Shown here piece by piece: positions 22,142 through 24,064 of a stretch of DNA of 24,064 bases; the stretch's first letter is position 1; the number at the start of each line of letters is the position of its first letter. The notes under the pieces are model-generated. The model was not told where the DNA came from. It made no database searches and was given only the letters and a program-made list of their open reading frames with translations. The stretch lies in contig CAZSAL010000040.1 of assembly GCA_964604825.1 (NCBI GenBank), forward strand, positions 1 through 24,064, given 5' to 3'. A program made the position numbers and the translations under genes. This DNA comes from CAZSAL01 sp964604825. Lineage in GTDB: Bacteria > Elusimicrobiota > Elusimicrobia > 2-01-FULL-59-12.

Positions 22142-24054
22142 AACGAATGCTGCTTGTCTTGCTTTGTATTTGTCTGGTCCCGCTTTCAGTCCACGCGGAG
22201 GGCCCCGCTCCAGATCCTTCCACCAACAGTTCCGGCGGAGGCATCTTTATGACTCTGACCCGCACGGCTTATTCCGAAAATGATCTTCCTACCAGCGTCG
22301 ACAGCGTGACACCGGAAGAGTTCCATACGTTCAACGCGCAAAATGCCGGTGAAGCCGTATCGCACGAAGCCGGCGTTCAAACTTTGCCGATTGGGCAACT
22401 GGGCTCACTAATAACGGCCGGCATCCGCGGTTCCACAAGTGAGCAAACCCTTGTCCTCATTGACGGACGCCCCGTGGAAGGCGTAGGGCTGGGCTCAGCG
22501 GATCTTTCTGAAATTCCCACTGAAAGCATCGATCATATCGAGATCATACGCGGAGGCGCATCGGCGCTTTACGGCCCCAATGCGATGGGCGGCGTGATCA
22601 ACGTGATCACAAAACGAGGGCTGAACGGCCCGAGCGGCGAAGCAGGTTTTGAAATCGGCTCCTACGGGCGTGAAGTCTACCGCGCTAATTTCGGATCGCG
22701 CACAGGCCCTCTCGATTATTTTCTCTTCGGCAATCTGCAGAACGAAAGCGGTTTCCGCGACAACTCAGACGCGCGCGACCACAACATAGGCGGCAACACT
22801 GGGCTTTCCATGGGTACGGCCGGAAAACTACTTTTCGATGTGTCTTCGTATCACAGCGACACCGGTGTTCCGGGGCAGATTTATCCGGGCATTCCCACGA
22901 ATCAATACAACAACAGCATTGAGAAAATTGCTACTACTCCGGCCGCGCGGCAAACGACTGATACCAATTACCTTCGCACATCCTACATTCTGCCTTTGCC
23001 TATGGATTCCCTGATGACGCTGCGGGCCTTTGGTTCCCAGCGCGAAGTCACCTATGACGATCCCGAAAATTTCGTCGATAGCGACCGCCACGAGCTGTCC
23101 CACGGAGGCGAAGCGCAGTTCAGCCTTCCTCACGGTCTCATGGTGGGCGGCAATTTCATTCATGACCGGGAAGATTCCAGCGATCTCATCACGCCTTCAA
23201 ACACGTTCATCCATTGGGTTGAAAACTGGGGGCTGTTCGCGGAAGATACATTCCGGTATGACCGCTTCACTCTGATTCCGAGCGGACGCTACGATCACAA
23301 CAGTCAATTCGGCGATACCAAGAATCCTAGGGTTCAGCTCATCGCGGATGCCCTTTCCTGGCTGCGTTTATCCGGATCGGCGGCGCGGTCCTTCCGGGCC
23401 CCCACGATCGATGAACTGTATTATCCCTTCACAAGTTTTGGCACCTTCGACGGAGTCCAGTTCAGCTATCAGGGAAATCCCAATCTCCAGCCTGAACGCG
23501 CTTGGACATACGACGCGGGGTTTGAAGTGCATCCGGATTCTTTCAGTTTCCGCGCGACCTACTTTCGGGCTAACGTGACTGACCTGATCCAGACCACCAC
23601 AGACCCCGCCTCTACGACAGTCAATATAGGCACGGCACGGCGTCAGGGGGCAGAAATTCAGATCAAGCATGTGATTAACGAATATTTTCGCGATGACTGG
23701 AATTATACGTATCTAGAAAATATCGGTATCCCCGTAGGCTACACGGATTTTGTGCCCCTGGCCTATAGCCCGAGACATACTGTGAATTATCTGGCTACCA
23801 TTACTCCTGTACGCAATTGGTCTTTGGATTCTACAGTCCGTTATGTGGGGACCAGATTCACCGACAATGATGAAAATGGGACCAAGTTGGGCTCGATGGT
23901 GTTTTGGGACCTGAGATTGTCTTACGTGTGGCGTCTGGCCAAAGCTTATATCGGCGTAAACGATGTCACCAACAGGCGTTATGAAGAACAACCGGGATAC
24001 CCGCTTCCCGGCCGCACCTTTTACGGAGGGATTAACCTGAAACTCTGGTCGTAG
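22138..24054 (+). CDS. TonB-dependent outer-membrane receptor, BtuB-like by context
   Basis: A signal peptide (MKRMLLVLLCICLVPLSVHA) precedes a TonB-box-like stretch (FMTLTRTAYS). The plug domain spans residues about 45-165: NAGEAVSHEAGVQTLP, GIRGSTSEQTLVLIDGRPV and IDHIEIIRGGASALYGPNA followed by GGVINVITK. The rest is a beta-barrel with the usual alternating strands, GSAARSFRAPTIDELYYPF, NPNLQPERAWTYDAGFE and a final strand RTFYGGINLKLW followed by Ser. At 638 residues it is close to BtuB in length. The GTG start has AAGGAGG at ideal spacing inside the transporter gene. Uptake of cobamide is inferred from the riboswitch. Another gene may start at the ATG at 24061, six bases after this stop, but only its first codon lies in the window. 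Confidence 0.94.
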   Translation: MKRMLLVLLCICLVPLSVHAEGPAPDPSTNSSGGGIFMTLTRTAYSENDLPTSVDSVTPEEFHTFNAQNAGEAVSHEAGVQTLPIGQLGSLITAGIRGSTSEQTLVLIDGRPVEGVGLGSADLSEIPTESIDHIEIIRGGASALYGPNAMGGVINVITKRGLNGPSGEAGFEIGSYGREVYRANFGSRTGPLDYFLFGNLQNESGFRDNSDARDHNIGGNTGLSMGTAGKLLFDVSSYHSDTGVPGQIYPGIPTNQYNNSIEKIATTPAARQTTDTNYLRTSYILPLPMDSLMTLRAFGSQREVTYDDPENFVDSDRHELSHGGEAQFSLPHGLMVGGNFIHDREDSSDLITPSNTFIHWVENWGLFAEDTFRYDRFTLIPSGRYDHNSQFGDTKNPRVQLIADALSWLRLSGSAARSFRAPTIDELYYPFTSFGTFDGVQFSYQGNPNLQPERAWTYDAGFEVHPDSFSFRATYFRANVTDLIQTTTDPASTTVNIGTARRQGAEIQIKHVINEYFRDDWNYTYLENIGIPVGYTDFVPLAYSPRHTVNYLATITPVRNWSLDSTVRYVGTRFTDNDENGTKLGSMVFWDLRLSYVWRLAKAYIGVNDVTNRRYEEQPGYPLPGRTFYGGINLKLWS

Positions 24055-24064
24055 GGCGGTATGA

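Overview
The window reads as a chromosomal segment of a Gram-negative bacterium: it has a TonB-dependent outer-membrane receptor, several proteins with secretion signals and surface-polysaccharide type enzymes. Genes are dense and of moderate GC. The 2416-residue multidomain protein with a signal-like N terminus resembles the giant proteins of uncultured Omnitrophota/PVC-type lineages. That taxonomic guess is an inference from style only. No rRNA, tRNA or CRISPR array was seen.

Layout. Positions 1-347 (minus) hold the start of an unrecognised secreted protein that runs off the left edge. Positions 478-7728 encode one polypeptide that combines a degenerate histidine-kinase-type ATPase domain, a protein-kinase-like domain, two tandem MutS-type ATPase domains and a C-terminal histidine-kinase core. 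Positions 7751-8948 (minus) are genetic debris: an IS1182-like transposase has lost its 3' part and is fused in frame to the tail of a minimal nucleotidyltransferase, followed by an overlapping 51-codon partner gene. Then come mutY (minus, with an intact Nudix domain), ilvD, polX (polymerase X plus PHP domain), an MFS transporter (minus), an nth-midA-like-HAD phosphatase run (plus), and a minus-strand pair of a glycosyltransferase 2 and a CelD/GNAT-like protein. The right end is a cobalamin operon: a sigma70-like promoter, a cobalamin riboswitch, an intrinsic terminator, a BT1-like MFS transporter and a TonB-dependent receptor whose start overlaps the transporter stop.

The main unexpected structure is a set of short palindromic repeats that sit inside protein-coding genes without breaking the frame. 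At least five families occur between 11.2 and 17.6 kb. An 84-nt family (A) is read in the same frame in two unrelated proteins (the MFS transporter and the MidA-like protein), and a third copy supplies the stop codons of two convergent genes. A family with CCCTCACCC ends (B) is in frame in ilvD and in the MidA-like gene. The MidA-like gene alone carries three internal elements and a fourth at its 3' end. This recalls the Rickettsia palindromic elements that add peptides to proteins.

Functional themes are base-excision repair of oxidised DNA (mutY with a MutT-like domain, polX, nth), branched-chain amino acid synthesis (ilvD), and riboswitch-controlled cobamide uptake in which a BT1-type transporter may take the inner-membrane role.
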